A DNA stretch of 64,000 bases from Apophysomyces variabilis (Eukaryota > Mucoromycota > Mucoromycetes > Mucorales > Mucoraceae), in contig MZZL01000391.1 of assembly GCA_002749535.1 (NCBI GenBank), forward strand, positions 567,149 through 631,148. The letters run 5' to 3'. Shown here piece by piece: positions 24,301 through 36,642 of the stretch; position 1 is the first letter of the stretch, and every line of letters begins with the position of its first letter. The notes below the pieces were generated by a model. The model searched no databases. It was given only the letters and a program-made list of their open reading frames with translations, and was not told where the DNA came from. The translations under genes were made by a program, and so were the position numbers.

Positions 24301-26054
24301 CGGGTTATTGCGAACAACTCGATGTACACCAACCTGCAGTGACAGTGCGCGAGGCGCTTCAGTTCTCAGCCTATCTTCGACAGCCTTCGGAGGTTCCCAG
24401 AGAGGAGAAAGACGCGTACGTCGAAAAGGTCATACACCTTTTGGAAATGGAGGCTATTGCGGATGCCCAAATTGGCCTTGTCGAGAGTGGCTTTGGTATC
24501 TCTGTTGAAGAACGCAAACGACTCACTATCGGCGTTGAATTGGTGGCCAAACCTCGGTTACTTTTCTTGGATGAGCCCACATCTGGTCTGGACGCTCAGA
24601 GCTCATTTAATATTATTCGTTTTATCCGTAAACTCGCCAATGCCGGTTGGCCAGTCTTGTGTACCATACATCAACCTTCTGCTATCTTGTTTGAACACTT
24701 TGACCACCTGTTACTTCTTGCTAACGGCGGACAAGTCGCTTATCATGGGGAAATTGGCCAAGATGCGCGCACCGTCATGGAATATTTCCAATCGCACGGT
24801 GCGCCAAAATGTGCCCCGGACCTGAATCCAGCTGAATATATTTTGAGCTTGACTGGCACAAATCCTAAGGATGGACGCATGGACAATGGCATTGATATCA
24901 CGGACTGGGCAGCTATTTGGGCTCGTTCCATGGAAGCTAAAACACTTCAGGATGAACTTGAAGAAATCCATCTTCGGTCGAGCGCCATTATCCATCAACA
25001 ACAGCGAAAGGAAGTATTAACCTATGCGACGTCTTTCTGGACTCAGTTCTATCTAGTCCATTGTCGGATGGTGCTGGCATACTGGCGGTCTCCGGATTAT
25101 AACGTTGGAAGATTCCTGAACATCATGGTCGGCTCTTTGCTCAATGGTTTTACCTATTGGAAGATGACGGACGCTTATGCAGACATTCGAAATCGATTGT
25201 TTGCTCTCTTTGCCACGTTTCTTATGGCAAACACATTGATTATTCTTGCACAACCTAAGTTTATGATGGAACGTCAATATTTCCGAAGGGAGCATGCGTC
25301 CCGTTATTATGGATGGATTCCTTTTGCGCTGTCAGTTATCCTAGTAGAGTTACCCTATATACTATTCATGGCTGCGTTCTTCATGTTTGGTTCATACTGG
25401 ACAGCTGGCCTAACCAATACGTCTACCGCTGTTGGGTATTTTTATTGCATCACCATCTTCTTTGTCTTCTGGGCTGTTACTCTTGGCTTTGTGATTGCTT
25501 CTGTGGCAGAGAATCCAACCGTGGCAGCGGTGCTAAATCCTTTGATCATTATGCTACTTGCCTTATTTGCTGGTATGTTTCAATCAATCAAGACTATGCC
25601 AAAATTTTGGAGTTCCTGGTTTTACTGGCTAAGTAAGTCCTTTATCCTCCATATCTGCTTTCTCCTTTTTCATTCACTGTTAACACGTGGGAACATAGAT
25701 CCATTCCATTATTATATTGAAGGTCTGGCTGTAAACGAGTTGGGGAATATGGTAGTGCAATGCCTAGATCAAGAACTCATACGATTTACACCGCCACCTA
25801 ATGTCACCTGTGCTGCTTACCTCGGGGAGTTCTTTGCATCCGGTGCGTCGGGCTATCTGTCAAACCCCAATGCCGTGCAACCGGAACAGTGTGGCTATTG
25901 TCCTTACCGAACCGGGTCTGAGATGTATAGTATTACGTATGAATGGGACTATGCGAACCGATGGCGTAATGTAGCCATCATAGCATGTATTGGTGTGTTT
26001 AATGTTATTATTTTCATGCTCCTTGTCTTTTGGAAACGCAAGGACAGACGTTGA
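21339..26054 (+). CDS. PDR-type (ABCG full-size) ABC transporter
   Basis: Pleiotropic-drug-resistance transporter, an ATP-driven plasma-membrane exporter of lipids or xenobiotics; the substrate cannot be read from sequence. Eight exons: 21339-21480, 21530-21729, 21795-23172, 23225-23433, 23493-23527, 23579-23691, 23743-25632 and 25699-26054, giving 1,440 aa, a normal length. Order is NBD1-TMD1-NBD2-TMD2. NBD1 has the degenerate PDR Walker A (GRPGAGCTS), signature LSGGERKR and Walker B ACWDCPTRGLD. NBD2 has a canonical Walker A (GASGAGKTT), signature VEERKRLTIG and LLFLDEPTSGLD. This split of one degenerate and one canonical site is typical of the family. The TMD ends keep MHPWLKWLYWINPLAY and WLNPFHYYIEGL, which fix exons 5-8. 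Introns 6 and 7 are in-frame and stop-free. Confidence 0.93.
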
Positions 26055-27228
26055 AAATTTAGTGTATTTGATCATAGAATCCAGGAATGCTTCCATGTTG
26101 TGCACACAGACGATCTACATTTGTGTTACTTATTTTAGATGACCGACCTATGAATAGCCATTAGACGAAAAACTCTGCTAAAGAATATACCCACACCCTA
26201 TTGTGGAGAGAGACTCCACTGTTTTTGTGGGGATGGAAAAATAAAACATGCGAGTCAGAAATAATCATTCATGCAGGCATGACCATTGGTGATAGATAAA
26301 CCATGGCTTACATCATCACGCAATTACTTAAACGAGTTGATAAGTAGCATGGTAATTTACCAAGTTTCATCAAGGTTTCAGCCTTATTCTGGCTAATCGT
26401 TTATCATTTTCTGCTTTTAATGCTTTCCATGGGAAAATGGAATCATCGGTACGACCAACTTTGTACTGAATGGAGAAACCAGATGGCATGTGATGCCTCA
26501 AAATATGGAACCAATCAGGTATCATAGATAGCGAAATAAAGTTAGCTAAGTGTGAATATTTTTCTTAATGTAAAAGATGTAATGAAAAACAAGAGGGAAG
26601 TGCAGAAAACTGTCAAAATGCAAAGTGTGGGACAGAAAGGACCTGTCAAAAGTTGATCACACATTGGAAAAAGTTTAAACATCAGAGGGTCCTTCCTGTA
26701 GAGCTCTATGCGCCGCGGATGCGTTGCAGTTTATGGGATATCTGATAAAAGCCAGACTAGATCCGATCCGTCCAAACGTTTTTCCCTCTGCTTAAACTTT
26801 GTGTCTCCCACATTTAACGGGCTTTTTGGTTATCTATCTTACTAGGCATTTCTTTTCTCTCCCTTTTTCGCTCTTTTATCTTCTAAAAAAACTTGTTAAA
26901 CATCGATTGTCTTACACGTGCAGGTTTCTACGCAACGAATGAAAATTGGCAAATGTACTTGCCGATGAACTTTGGTCAACAAAGCCGAATCCCGATATGT
27001 ATAGTTGATACTATAAAGAAATACTCCGCACGCATGGTATCACTCCGACCATGTTGCTCTAGTGTTGCCCTGGAAAATTTAACCCAACAAAAAGGACGCA
27101 GCGGACCCAAAGCGGGAAAATCTATAAAATGGTTGCTACCCCAACAAAAAAAATTAAGAACAAAGTCTTCTTCCATTCTCTTTCTCTTCTCTCCCTCCTC
27201 CCCAACCTCTGGCGCCTCTTTATCAACA
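26055..27228. other. Intergenic region and acetyl-CoA synthetase promoter
   Basis: About 1.2 kb of AT-rich sequence. The right end is the promoter of the acetyl-CoA synthetase gene, with a TATA box at 27123 and a CT-rich leader at about 27165-27215. No other gene was seen. Confidence 0.6.
27123..27129 (+). promoter_or_regulatory. TATA box of the acetyl-CoA synthetase gene
   Basis: TATAAAA 100 bases upstream of the start codon, followed by a pyrimidine-rich tract just before the ATG. This is a common arrangement in highly expressed fungal genes. Confidence 0.6.
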
Positions 27229-29557
27229 ATGACCGTACACGACGATAACATTCCAGTTCATCAAGTTCCAGCTCGTCTCCTGGATGCTAAGCAATGTCCT
27301 ACACCCCATATCAACTCGCTCGATAAATACAAATCCATGTGGAAAGAGAGCGTGGAACAGCCTGACAAATTCTTTGGAAATGTAAATTTGAAGTGCCAAG
27401 ATGAGATAAAATGATTTTGTGATACAAGGGCCTTGGGTCAATGGGCGTAATTCTTTTTTTGCTGATCTGTTTCCTTTTTCTCTCTAGCTTGCTCGTGAAT
27501 TGCTTACATGGTCTAAGCCTTTTACAACAGTGCGCCATGGTTCGTTCGAGGAAGGAGATGTTGCCTGGTTCCTTGAAGGAGAGCTGAACGCATCCTATAA
27601 CTGTGTGGATCGCCATGCCATCAAGAACCCTAACAAGGTGGCCATCATCCACGAAGGTGACGAGCCTGATCAAGTGCGCCATATCACCTACGGTGAACTT
27701 CTTCGAGATGTCTGTCGTATGGCCAACGTGCTGAAGAACCTTGGTATCCGCAAGGGTGATAATGTGGCTATCTACATGCCCATGGTTCCCGAAACCCTGG
27801 TTGCTATCTTGGCTTGTACCCGTATCGGCGCGGTTCATTCCGTCGTCTTTGCTGGTTTCTCTGCTGAATCCCTTCGAGACCGTATGGTGGACTGCGCTGC
27901 ACGCGTCGTGATCACTTCGGATGAAGGTCGACGTGGTGGTAAGAACATCGCCACCAAGCGCATTGTTGATGATGCTTTGCGCGATCATCAAACCCATATC
28001 GAGCATGTTCTTGTCTATCGTCGCACTGGTTCTCCCGTGTCGTGGGTCGAAGATCGTGATCTGTGGTGGCACGAGGAAATGGAGAAGGCCAGAGCCTTCT
28101 GTCCTCCGGAGCCGATGAATGCCGAAGATCCCTTGTTCTTACTCTACACCTCTGGTTCAACCGGTGCACCCAAAGGTATTTTGCACACCACAGGTGGTTA
28201 CTTGCTTGGCGCTGGCGCAACTGTCAAGTACATCTTTGATTACCATGACGAGGATATTTTCGCTTGTAAGTTGCTCTGCTTGGAACTTTTAAAGAATGAG
28301 AAAAGGGAAGGCAGTTTTTCTGATGGTTATGGGTTTTTGTTGGCGACTTTTTTTAGGTCTTGGTGATGTCGGTTGGATTACTGGTCATACCTACCTCGTG
28401 TATGGTCCTCTTGTGCTTGGCGGTACAACTGTTCTTTTCGAATCTACCCCTACGTATCCCAACCCATCTCGTTTCTGGGATCTTGTCCAAAAGCACAAGA
28501 TTACTCAGTTCTATACTGCTCCTACCGCTATCCGTGCCCTGCGTCGTTTGGGTGACCAATGGCTTGAAGGTTATGACCTTTCCACGCTTCGTGTGATCGG
28601 TTCAGTCGGAGAACCAATTAACCCCGAAGCTTGGGACTGGTACAACGAGAAGGTGGGTCAGAAGCGTTGCGCTGTTGTGGACACCTACTGGCAGACGGAG
28701 ACAGGATCTATCATTGTCAGCCCTCTGCCTGGTGCTACCCCTACCAAGCCTGGCTCGGCCACATTGCCTTTCTTCGGTATTTCTCCCATCTTGCTTGACC
28801 CTGCCACTGGCAAAGAACTCACCACCGTGGATGAGACCGGTGTACTGGCTATCCGCCAACCATGGCCGTCCATGGCTCGTACCGTGTACAACAACCATCA
28901 TCGTTTCATGGAGACCTACTTGAAGCCTTATCCTGGCTATTATTTCACTGGTGATGGTGCTCTGCGTGATAAGGACGGATATATCTGGATCCAAGGACGT
29001 GTGGATGGTAATGTCTTGATAGAGATATGAATGCGAAAAGGAAAAGGGCGATGAAATATTCACCGAGATTATGTTTTGCACCATTTAGATGTCATTAATG
29101 TGTCAGGTCATCGTCTGTCGACTGCTGAAATCGAATCTGCCTTGGTTCACCATGATGCTGTTGCCGAAGCCGCTGTTATTGGAGGTCATGACGAGCTCAC
29201 CGGCCAGTGTATTCATGCCTTTGTGTCTTTGAAGCCTCATATCGATGCTGCTGAAGGTTTGGAGAAAGAGCTGACCTTGCAAGTACGCAAGATCATTGGT
29301 CCTTTTGCTACACCCAAGCGTGTCTATGTCGTGAACGAACATCCTAAGACCCGAAGCGGTAAGATTATGCGCCGAATTTTGCGCAAGATCGTGAATGGTG
29401 AACAAGATCAGCTTGGTGACATTTCCACTCTTGCCGATCCTAAGTAAGTTTATCTGCTTTTTGTTTTACTTTTGTTTCTACCAGATTTCTTACTATTATT
29501 TTTCTTTCTAGCGTTGTTGCGTTGTTGATCGAAAAGGTGCATGGCAAGCAAGCTTAA
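27229..29557 (+). CDS. ACS1: Acetyl-CoA synthetase (acetate-CoA ligase)
   Basis: Makes acetyl-CoA from acetate, ATP and CoA through an acetyl-AMP intermediate; it feeds the glyoxylate cycle, lipid synthesis and histone acetylation. Exons 27229-27381, 27488-28265, 28357-29007, 29089-29443 and 29512-29557, giving 660 aa, normal for the family. Adenylate-forming motifs appear in order: [18 protein letters not shown] (phosphate loop), [29 protein letters not shown], and near the C terminus RSGKIMRR, with the catalytic Lys that is acylated in bacterial Acs. The start follows a TATA box and CT-rich leader and gives the expected short N-terminal region ([20 protein letters not shown]). No targeting signal is visible, so a cytosolic or nuclear form is likely. 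Confidence 0.96.
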
Positions 29558-30665
29558 AGACATTTTGTGTATACTTTTTTGTTTAAAACCTTTTCCTCTT
29601 TCTTGTACAAACTAAGCTTTTTTTTTACATTAATCATTAAATCTGAAATAAAGACTTTGTCAAAGTATTCCCGTTTGATGAACAAACATGAGGCGATTGC
29701 ACCTCATACATTTAGCAGATCCGCTGATGATTTTCATCAGTCTTAACACGTACATGTTGTTACAGAAAACATTATCTATGCTTTCTTTTGATCTATAATC
29801 TGCGAGGCCTGTTCCTTCCGAGACTTGAAGTCCATTACAGATCATGGGAAATGCCCAAATGTGAGAAGCGTAGACGTGTTTCATCGCAGTAATCTATTTG
29901 CCACCAAATCTTCTTCCACTATTTGTCTGCTACGGTTACAGACAAAAATCATGGCGATTGTTTTAACCATCTGTCTTTCTCTGCCTATGAACGCAAGTTC
30001 AAACGGCGACAAAATGCTGGAATAAAGAGAAAAAACCTGGCGAGGCGACGGAATCGGACAAAAGAGAGCAGAAGGAAGTTACTCAAATGACCTTTTGTTC
30101 CTTTGATTCTCGTTGACCCCAAGCCCTCATTAACTTCTAGAGGGCCAAAAAATAATGAGCCTTGTTTTCCGGACTAGGATGATCTTTTTCCTCTTGCGTT
30201 CTTACTCTTCTAGAGGCTTTGGAACAATAAAGGTAAACAAAGGACTGGGTCCATGCTACCCATCACCAGTTTACGTACCAGAACATATCGGATAGAGACA
30301 GTTAAGTGGAGCTTCCTCGAATGTGAGGGGATATTATTGAACGGATAAATAAATCATTTTCTTTATTTTGCGTGCTGGAGCCACAGGGCACAATTCATCC
30401 TTTGATGCGTCTTTCGATGTAAATGCGAAAGTTGGATGGATTTGACACCTAGGTCGGTTATACAGCAGCCACATCTCTTTTCTGGGGATAGACATCCCAC
30501 TGAATATTGCTGTGAAGGGCGGGACCCGCGCTGTCTACTGTGGCAAGGGTAACATAGAAGAGTATTGTGTAACATAACCTCATTTGCCTCAATTTTCGTT
30601 TTTGGAAATATCTGGGTGTCGAACGGACCACGAAAGGGCGGTTGGGATGGCTTGTGGGGAGAGCC
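29558..30665. other. Intergenic region
   Basis: 3' UTR of the acetyl-CoA synthetase gene followed by about 1 kb without recognisable genes. The last few hundred bases should hold the promoter of the FAM210-like gene. Confidence 0.5.
29647..29652 (+). terminator. Candidate poly(A) signal of ACS1
   Basis: AATAAA about 90 bases after the stop codon. Confidence 0.4.
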
Positions 30666-31209
30666 ATGTTGTCTCGGTCACACTTACTGTCATCCTACGT
30701 ATGGCGGCGTCAGGCACGCTTATTGACAACCACTCATACACCTGTACTTAGGGGCTGGCGTAAGTATGCGCAACAGTTTCGTGACAAGCCTGCATCCTAC
30801 GTAACAACATTTGCGGTGCTGCATGAAGTTACTGCGATTGTCCCATTCCCCTTCATCTACTATGTACTGGATCGTGTCAGTTGGGAAGTACCCGTACCAG
30901 ACGAGGTCGTGGCTGAGGGAAACCGGATCATGAGCAAACTGAGAGCACGTTACGGATACGAACCGTTGGAGCCTCAGAATCGGGTAATGGTTAACCTGGC
31001 GACCACTTATGCCATCGTCAAGGTATATTATAGGCTTACCTTGTTTAGCTGAGAAGTAAATTGGAGTTGAACTAAAAAAAGTTTATTTTGCTGCAAAGGT
31101 ATTAATGCCTCTACGCGTTGCGGCTTCAGTATCTATGACACCCTTCTTTGCCGAACGTATGGTGGGTCCCATACTAGCCTCCGTGAGAAGATGGTTTAAG
31201 CGATCTTGA
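30666..31209 (+). CDS. FAM210-like (DUF1279) mitochondrial protein
   Basis: Two exons, 30666-31022 and 31099-31209, encode 155 aa. The N terminus is rich in Arg, Ser and Leu without acids (SRSHLLSSYVWRRQARLL), like a mitochondrial presequence. The DUF1279/FAM210 domain follows: WRKYAQQFRDKPASYVTTFA, EVTAIVPFPFIYYVLDRV with a hydrophobic segment, then the terminal block VAASVSMTPFFAERMVGPIL. Animal FAM210 proteins sit in the mitochondrial inner membrane and affect mitochondrial translation; a similar location is inferred here. The ATG at 30666 is the first in this frame after the promoter. No odd features. Confidence 0.8.
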
Positions 31210-31608
31210 AAATATAACCATATTCATTGTTGTACAAGTTTCCGAAATGTCGAAATAAAAGCGTTCACAAGGTTGCTATCAACTTCTCGTTAGCATTATT
31301 CAATTTGATGACCGATATGATCGGACGTTTCATCGTATATGTTCATTTTTATAGAAATATGAACGGGACTCAAAAGGAGAAAAGTAAATAGGCCATGTGC
31401 CTCAATGTTATCGCTTCTTGGCAACGCTTATTTTCCTTGCTCGTTGGCTCCCCAAGAACCCGGCACTATGTTTTTCCCCGCTCCCCCAAGGAACAACAGC
31501 TGTAATCATCAGGGTTGCACACCCATTTAAACACTGTATATAAAAGAGAAAGGGTCCCAGAAATCATTTGGATTCTGCTTCCATTTTCTTCTACAAAACT
31601 TAATCTCG
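31210..31608. other. Short intergenic region with aminotransferase promoter
   Basis: Contains the 3' end of the FAM210-like gene (AATAAA near 31254) and, at its right end, a TATA box for the next gene. Confidence 0.6.
31537..31545 (+). promoter_or_regulatory. TATA box of the aminotransferase gene
   Basis: TATATAAAA 72 bases upstream of the ATG at 31609. Confidence 0.5.
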
Positions 31609-33769
31609 ATGTCGCTACCTGCAAACAATGTTAATGACTCTCGCCCAACTAGCTCGGGTTCAGGAACACAGAGATTCCATTTTTACGATATTGCCCAAAA
31701 AGTCATCGAGCAAATTCATAGGCAAGTCTCTAGGCTTCCAAAGCTTTTTTGTTCGTTTCTTTTTCTAACAGGTTCACAAATAGTGAAGCGGATTCTCACG
31801 CGCACCGGACTTGGAGAAGTTACGCTGGTAATGCGAACAAGGCCAGCCGCAAGAACGATGAAGGCCATATCTATGGCATAGAGCATCCAAGCCAGACTGG
31901 AGTCATCTATGTCACCGACCGTGCATCAAAACTAGGTTTCTACTACGGGAATACAGAATGGGGTAAGAGAAAGTAGAGTTTCTTACGGTTAGGACACTTT
32001 AGGTTCTCACAAAAAGTTCTTTACTAGCCAACTTTGGCCAAGGTGCCCCCGAAGGTATACTTTTTTCCCTGAGTAACAAATAGACCAGAACACAAACCCT
32101 TTTTTTTTGTATAGTGGGCCACATTGATGGGTGTGTGGATAAGCCAACACATATCGAAATCCCTGCAGCTGCCATGGAATATGCACCTGCCTCTGGCACA
32201 AAAGAGCTTCGAGCAGCAGTAGCTAACCTCTACAATGAAATTTATCGAAAGGACAAGGAGTCTAAATATACATTCGAAAACGTAAAGCTTTTTCCTTAAT
32301 CTTCGTTCTTTTTCACTGATAGAGGCTTTTGGTACGATGCTTTTTAGGTCTGTATAGTTCCAGGTGGTCGTGCTGGCTTGACACGTGTGGCTGCCGCCAT
32401 TGGTGATATCAATGTGGGTTACTTTTTGCCCGAGGTAATCTATATCAGATTGAAGAAGAAAGATAAACATACTGGAAACTAACCATATTTTGTCTAGTAT
32501 ACTGCGTATGAGCAAATGCTATCTATCTTTAAGCGATTTGTTCCTATCCCTACCACCCTGGAGGAGGAAACGAACTATCACATTGATCCAGACACAATTC
32601 GAAAAGAGATTGCAGGACGAGGCTTAGGCCTCATCTGTGCTTCTAACCCACGTAACCCAACGGGTCAGCTGATTGAAGGCGAGGAGCTTCACGAGTTGGT
32701 CAAGATTGCTAGACGAAGACACACGACCTTGGTCATGGATGAGTTTTATTCGGCGTATATCTACTCGCACGACCCATCTGAAAATGGTCGTACTGTCAGT
32801 ATCGCAGAATACGTTGATGGTAAGATAAGCAATTAGGTTTGTTATGGATCTGAAAACTTATCGATGCTCTGTCGTATAAAGACGTCAACCGTGACCCCGT
32901 GATCATCATTGATGGTCTAACCAAAAACTTCCGAGTATGTGCTAATTGTCTTACCACGCCTAATAAGAACATGACCATGGTTTATGCTAACCAATTCCTA
33001 ATGCTAGCTTCCAGGATGGCGTGTATGCTGGATTGTCGGACCCAAATCCGTCATTTCCTCTGTGAACAGCTGTGGTTCCTTCTTAGAAGGTAAAAGATAA
33101 ATTAAAGTTAACCAAGGATATAGTCCACTAAAGGGTTGGGCACTTTGAAAGGTGGAGCAAACCATCCGCTTCAGATTGCGGCAATACCTTTCCTTGACCC
33201 TGAAGTTTACAAGAATGAAGCTAAACATCTTCAAATCCATTTCCGAAGCAAGCGGGATTACGTATTGAACAGACTGGAGGAAATAGGCCTTAAAGTACGT
33301 GTTCCTCCTGTTGCCACGTTCTACGTCTGGCTGGACCTTAGTGCGCTGCCGTCACCCATTAATATTGGCCTCAACTTCTTTGAGGAATGTTTGCATGAAA
33401 AAGTGTAAGTTGTCCTCCCTAAAATCCTCCTCAGGTTCACAGATTTGTACTTATCTATCTACAGCATTGTTGTCCCTGGTATCTTCTTTGACGTAAACGT
33501 AAGGATCATGCGTTTTTTTTCTTTCTGTTAGATAACTGTATTTTAACCTATATGATCTACAGCCCGCACAACGTCGTGAACTCTTCGAATCTCCTTGCCA
33601 TCATTTCGTAAGATTGAGTTTCGGACCACCACTTGAAGAGCTTGCGAAAGGTCTCGATGGCATTGCCCGAGGTAAGGTTGATGTCTTCTGGATTGCCAAA
33701 AAATTGATCCGTTTTTTCTTAACTCCAGTGGTTAATAAGTTCAAACAAGATCATGTGCCGTTGAAATAA
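31609..33769 (+). CDS. PLP-dependent class I/II aminotransferase
   Basis: Fold-type I aminotransferase of 492 aa; it moves an amino group between an amino acid and a 2-oxo acid. The exact substrate cannot be assigned. Twelve exons: 31609-31721, 31772-31962, 32028-32054, 32115-32281, 32348-32434, 32498-32819, 32882-32934, 33008-33089, 33152-33404, 33465-33498, 33563-33671 and 33729-33769. Motifs seen: YAPASGTKELRAAVANLYNE, the substrate loop ASNPRNPTGQ, MDEFYSAYIY with the PLP-binding Asp and Tyr, and DGLTKNFRLPGWRVCW holding the Schiff-base Lys and downstream Arg. The C-terminal domain ends LSFGPPLEELAKGLDGIARV. Intron 1 is GC-AG (ATAG|gcaagt), and exon 3 is only 27 nt. The N-terminal 40 residues are variable. 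All catalytic positions I can see are intact. Confidence 0.88.
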
Positions 33770-33779
33770 GAGATATATT

Positions 33780-34542
33780 TCAAAATAATAAATCATCCTT
33801 TTCACCTCCATCGTTCTGATTCTCTTTAACCAATTCCGCATCCATACCAAGCACAACCACCTTTCTAACACGTTCTAACCGTTCTCTCTGAATCTGCAAT
33901 AGCTCGTCCATATCTTCATCTTCTAATGGTTGATCATTGCGGGAATCTTGTTGCATGTTAGCTGAATCGTCCATTTCGGAGTAGTCTAACAGTATATCTG
34001 TATCCATGTCCGTAATATTTTCTTGTTTCTCTTGTTCATCATCTTTCTCGTGAGCTGCTTTTTCTGCTTGGGACTGCAGCGCCATCTTTTGCTGCCAATC
34101 CAATTGTAGCACGCGTTTTGATTGTTCCTACGAACAATCATTAATTTACATTTTTGATACTTAGAGATTGAGCATTCGATCATACCAGCATATAGTATAT
34201 TTGATCACACACTGTATCAAAATCGTCGCATTTTTGTAAAAGCTGATCAATCAAGTACTGTGGCGGTTCAAGCATTACAGAATCCAATTTACTGTCTGAT
34301 GGTTATTCTGTCTTTGTCTTTTCTACTGCTCACATTTTTCTTTCCACCTTCTTACATGCTTCGAGTGGCAGCGAAATGCTCGAGAATGCGTGCTGCTTTT
34401 TCTAAAATATCCTACGGCTGCTGTGTCACATGGATAGCAATAGCGATGCTTAACTTACCTGTGAAACTAACTTATTAAGCATTATAATCTCGTTCATCAG
34501 TGGTCGTGTCGCCTGGTTCTGATTGTTCATTCGAGGGGGCAT
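33780..34542 (-). CDS. Possible Mediator subunit Med29-like protein
   Basis: Four exons, 34542-34459, 34411-34356, 34291-34186 and 34127-33780, give 197 aa. The N-terminal half is helical: LMNEIIMLNKLVSQ, ARILEHFAATRS, QLLQKCDDFDTVCDQIYYML. The last piece resembles the FDK.LEEFYA.CDQ.E segment of Med29, a Mediator tail protein, and this is the only clue to function. The second half is very acidic and glutamine-rich (ENITDMDTDILLDYSEMDD). The start ATG has an in-frame stop just upstream. It lies inside the 3' coding end of the gene upstream, overlapping it by 68 nt in another frame. An alternative is one longer gene that skips the overlap. The family call is tentative. Confidence 0.45.
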
Positions 34543-34987
34543 ACTTTATAAAAGTTGGGCTTGATCGTTGAACAGCCACTGATTCAAGTTGCTTCACTCT
34601 TTCTTGTAGCTGAATTTCAGATCCCGATATAGTGTGACAAGAGGAGAGGGCAGAAGGGAAGGTGTAGTGTTCTGTGATTGGAGCAATGAGATATCATTGT
34701 TTGGCTTTGTAAGGGCTTACCATTGTTTGTTCTTTTGTTTGCTTAGCGCATGGACACTTAATTCTTTCACTCATCAAATTGCTGTAATACAGTGAATCTG
34801 CAAGTTACTTATACCTTTCATAAATAGCCCGCTCGAACTGCGGATCGATAGATGTATTAGCATCAATAGGTGACAACTCTCGATTAAAAATATTGGCGCT
34901 TGTGCATTTATCGTAATGTGTAGGCTAACATGCATGAGATAACCCCGTTTGACCCACTTCATGCACCCTTTACAGAAACGTTGCCAT
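34475..34987 (-). CDS. Small hypothetical protein with coiled-coil segment
   Basis: Predicted 97-aa protein from exons 34987-34974 (14 nt), 34898-34815, 34781-34721 and 34609-34475. The N-terminal part reads MATFLANIFNRELSPI; a Cys pair (RIKCPCAKQ) follows, then a heptad-like stretch LQERVKQLESVAV, then an acidic tail. I do not recognise the family. The model depends on a very short first exon, and intron 3 (34720-34610) could end at an earlier AG. The last exon overlaps the start of the Med29-like gene. A fusion with that gene is possible if intron 3 instead ends near 34518, at the AG before the codons for NQATRPL. Confidence 0.35.
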
Positions 34988-35139
34988 GAGATGGATCCTT
35001 AATGTTATTATATTCTATGCTTTTGTTGCAGTTGAAATGGTTCTCTTTAATGGTATATGGTAATAGTAGCTTTACATGTCGTTTAAAATGGAATTGGCAG
35101 ATATGAAAGATCTGAGGAATTCTATTTTTTTTTCTCTCA

Positions 35140-36642
35140 TTAGATGCGTACTGACTTTTTGAATGCATGAGATACATTTGTGGGTAAAGTTTGTGTCGGT
35201 TCAGTAGGGCTCAGCGCGACATGAGCTAGAGTATTATCCATTTCGTACCATTCCTCTGCATATTTCCGTCGAGCCAAATAACTAGACGAACAAAAAATCT
35301 GCGTTATCTAGCTTTCCCCAAATTTCTAATAGAACCTGCCTTTTTGGTTGTGGCCTACACAAGCTGTGGACCATATTAGAAAATGCGTTGTCGAATGCAA
35401 ATAAATTTTCTTCCGTAGAATTTAGAGACATGGTAGAACGCAACTGAAAGCTTTCGTTTATTCTATTGATGCAATAATACTTTTCTCCCCTGCCTCTTAC
35501 CTGTTCGTGCGTTGTCATGCCTTGCAGTACGAGATAGCAGTGATATCCTGATAGACTTCCTACTGGAATAATCAGGAGGAAACACAGCAATACCAGGGCG
35601 AAGCTGACAGGGGCTTCTAGCAGCACTTGATCAAATGAACCTTGATCCTTGTATAATGTGATGATCTGTGTTAAGCTGAATGCAAAAACATAGCAGCAAA
35701 GTATTGTGCACGTCATGATAAACGTGAAAAAGGGTCGATAATTGCGTTTGCCGATACATTGGTTTACCCAGACACAATGATGGTCTTCGTTCTCTACGAA
35801 AAAGTTTAGATAACGTAAGAATCAATCAAATCCATGTTACACCTACCTACACAGTTATTGCATTGCTTGCAGTGACTAGCGCGTGGTGGTCGATAGATAC
35901 GGCAAGTATCGCAGTATTTCAATCGTACGGTTTTGCCTTTAATGAGAACTTCTTTCGGTGGTGGGATGTTATCTGTCATGGCACCGTATGGGTATCCAAA
36001 ACCATCTTGGCTTGCAGATGGGGCAGGGAGTGGATCGAGATCCCGTGGAAGGATCTAGCAGATAAGTTTGTTAACATCATAATTCCGTTTTTGACGGCCC
36101 GGCCAAGCGTCCCGTCACATCTGCCTACACATATTGTCTGTTGTTTACCCCTGGATCAGTCCATGACGTCTTAAGCATGGATGCAAACGCTAGTATAAAT
36201 AGGTAGCCAAAAAGTATCGGCACTGCAGGGTGAATATGGTTCCATAACCAAGGGCAACTATATGATATAAGACGAACGACAAATTACCTTTTATTATGTC
36301 GCTTATACCTTTTGCTTACGTGAATACACAAAATAACACCGCTGGAGCGCATAAAAATAATAGGGCTATGGCAAAGGCCCAATAGGCTCGACTTGTCAAT
36401 AGCCTTCCTCCCAAGAAGAAGACGTTGTTTCCAGGGAAGAGTTTGTAATTTCGCGTAGTTGTTGTGCGGATTCTTCGTTTAGGCTCGGTGTTTGTTTGAG
36501 GGCGACTGGTGAAGTTGAAATGTTCGAAGCTATCTTCGACGGGGGGAGCACGGGACGAAGGTATTCGGAAAGCTTGAGAAGCTGATCGTTCTTCAATAGC
36601 AGGTATGATGAGCCGTGATGGCGTCTGGTCATATTCTGACAT
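35140..36642 (-). CDS. ERF2: DHHC palmitoyltransferase, Erf2-like
   Basis: Protein S-acyltransferase of the ER/Golgi membrane. Erf2 with Erf4 palmitoylates Ras in yeast, and a Ras gene with a CC-CaaX tail is in this window. Exons 36642-36320, 36257-36149, 36054-35847, 35793-35501, 35443-35340 and 35281-35140 encode 392 aa. Order: a disordered N terminus; [17 protein letters not shown] as in Erf2; two membrane segments; TDPG; a Cys-rich domain [20 protein letters not shown]; the active site [20 protein letters not shown]; two more membrane segments; then [16 protein letters not shown]. After LCRPQP, intron 5 must use a GC donor (AAAG|gcaggt) to yield the family's P-x-SYL ending. The ATG at 36642 was chosen as the first with a plausible context. 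Confidence 0.9.

Noticed and set aside
27311..28072. 253-codon minus-strand frame across acetyl-CoA synthetase exons
   Set aside because: Antisense to a clearly conserved coding region; no recognisable protein.
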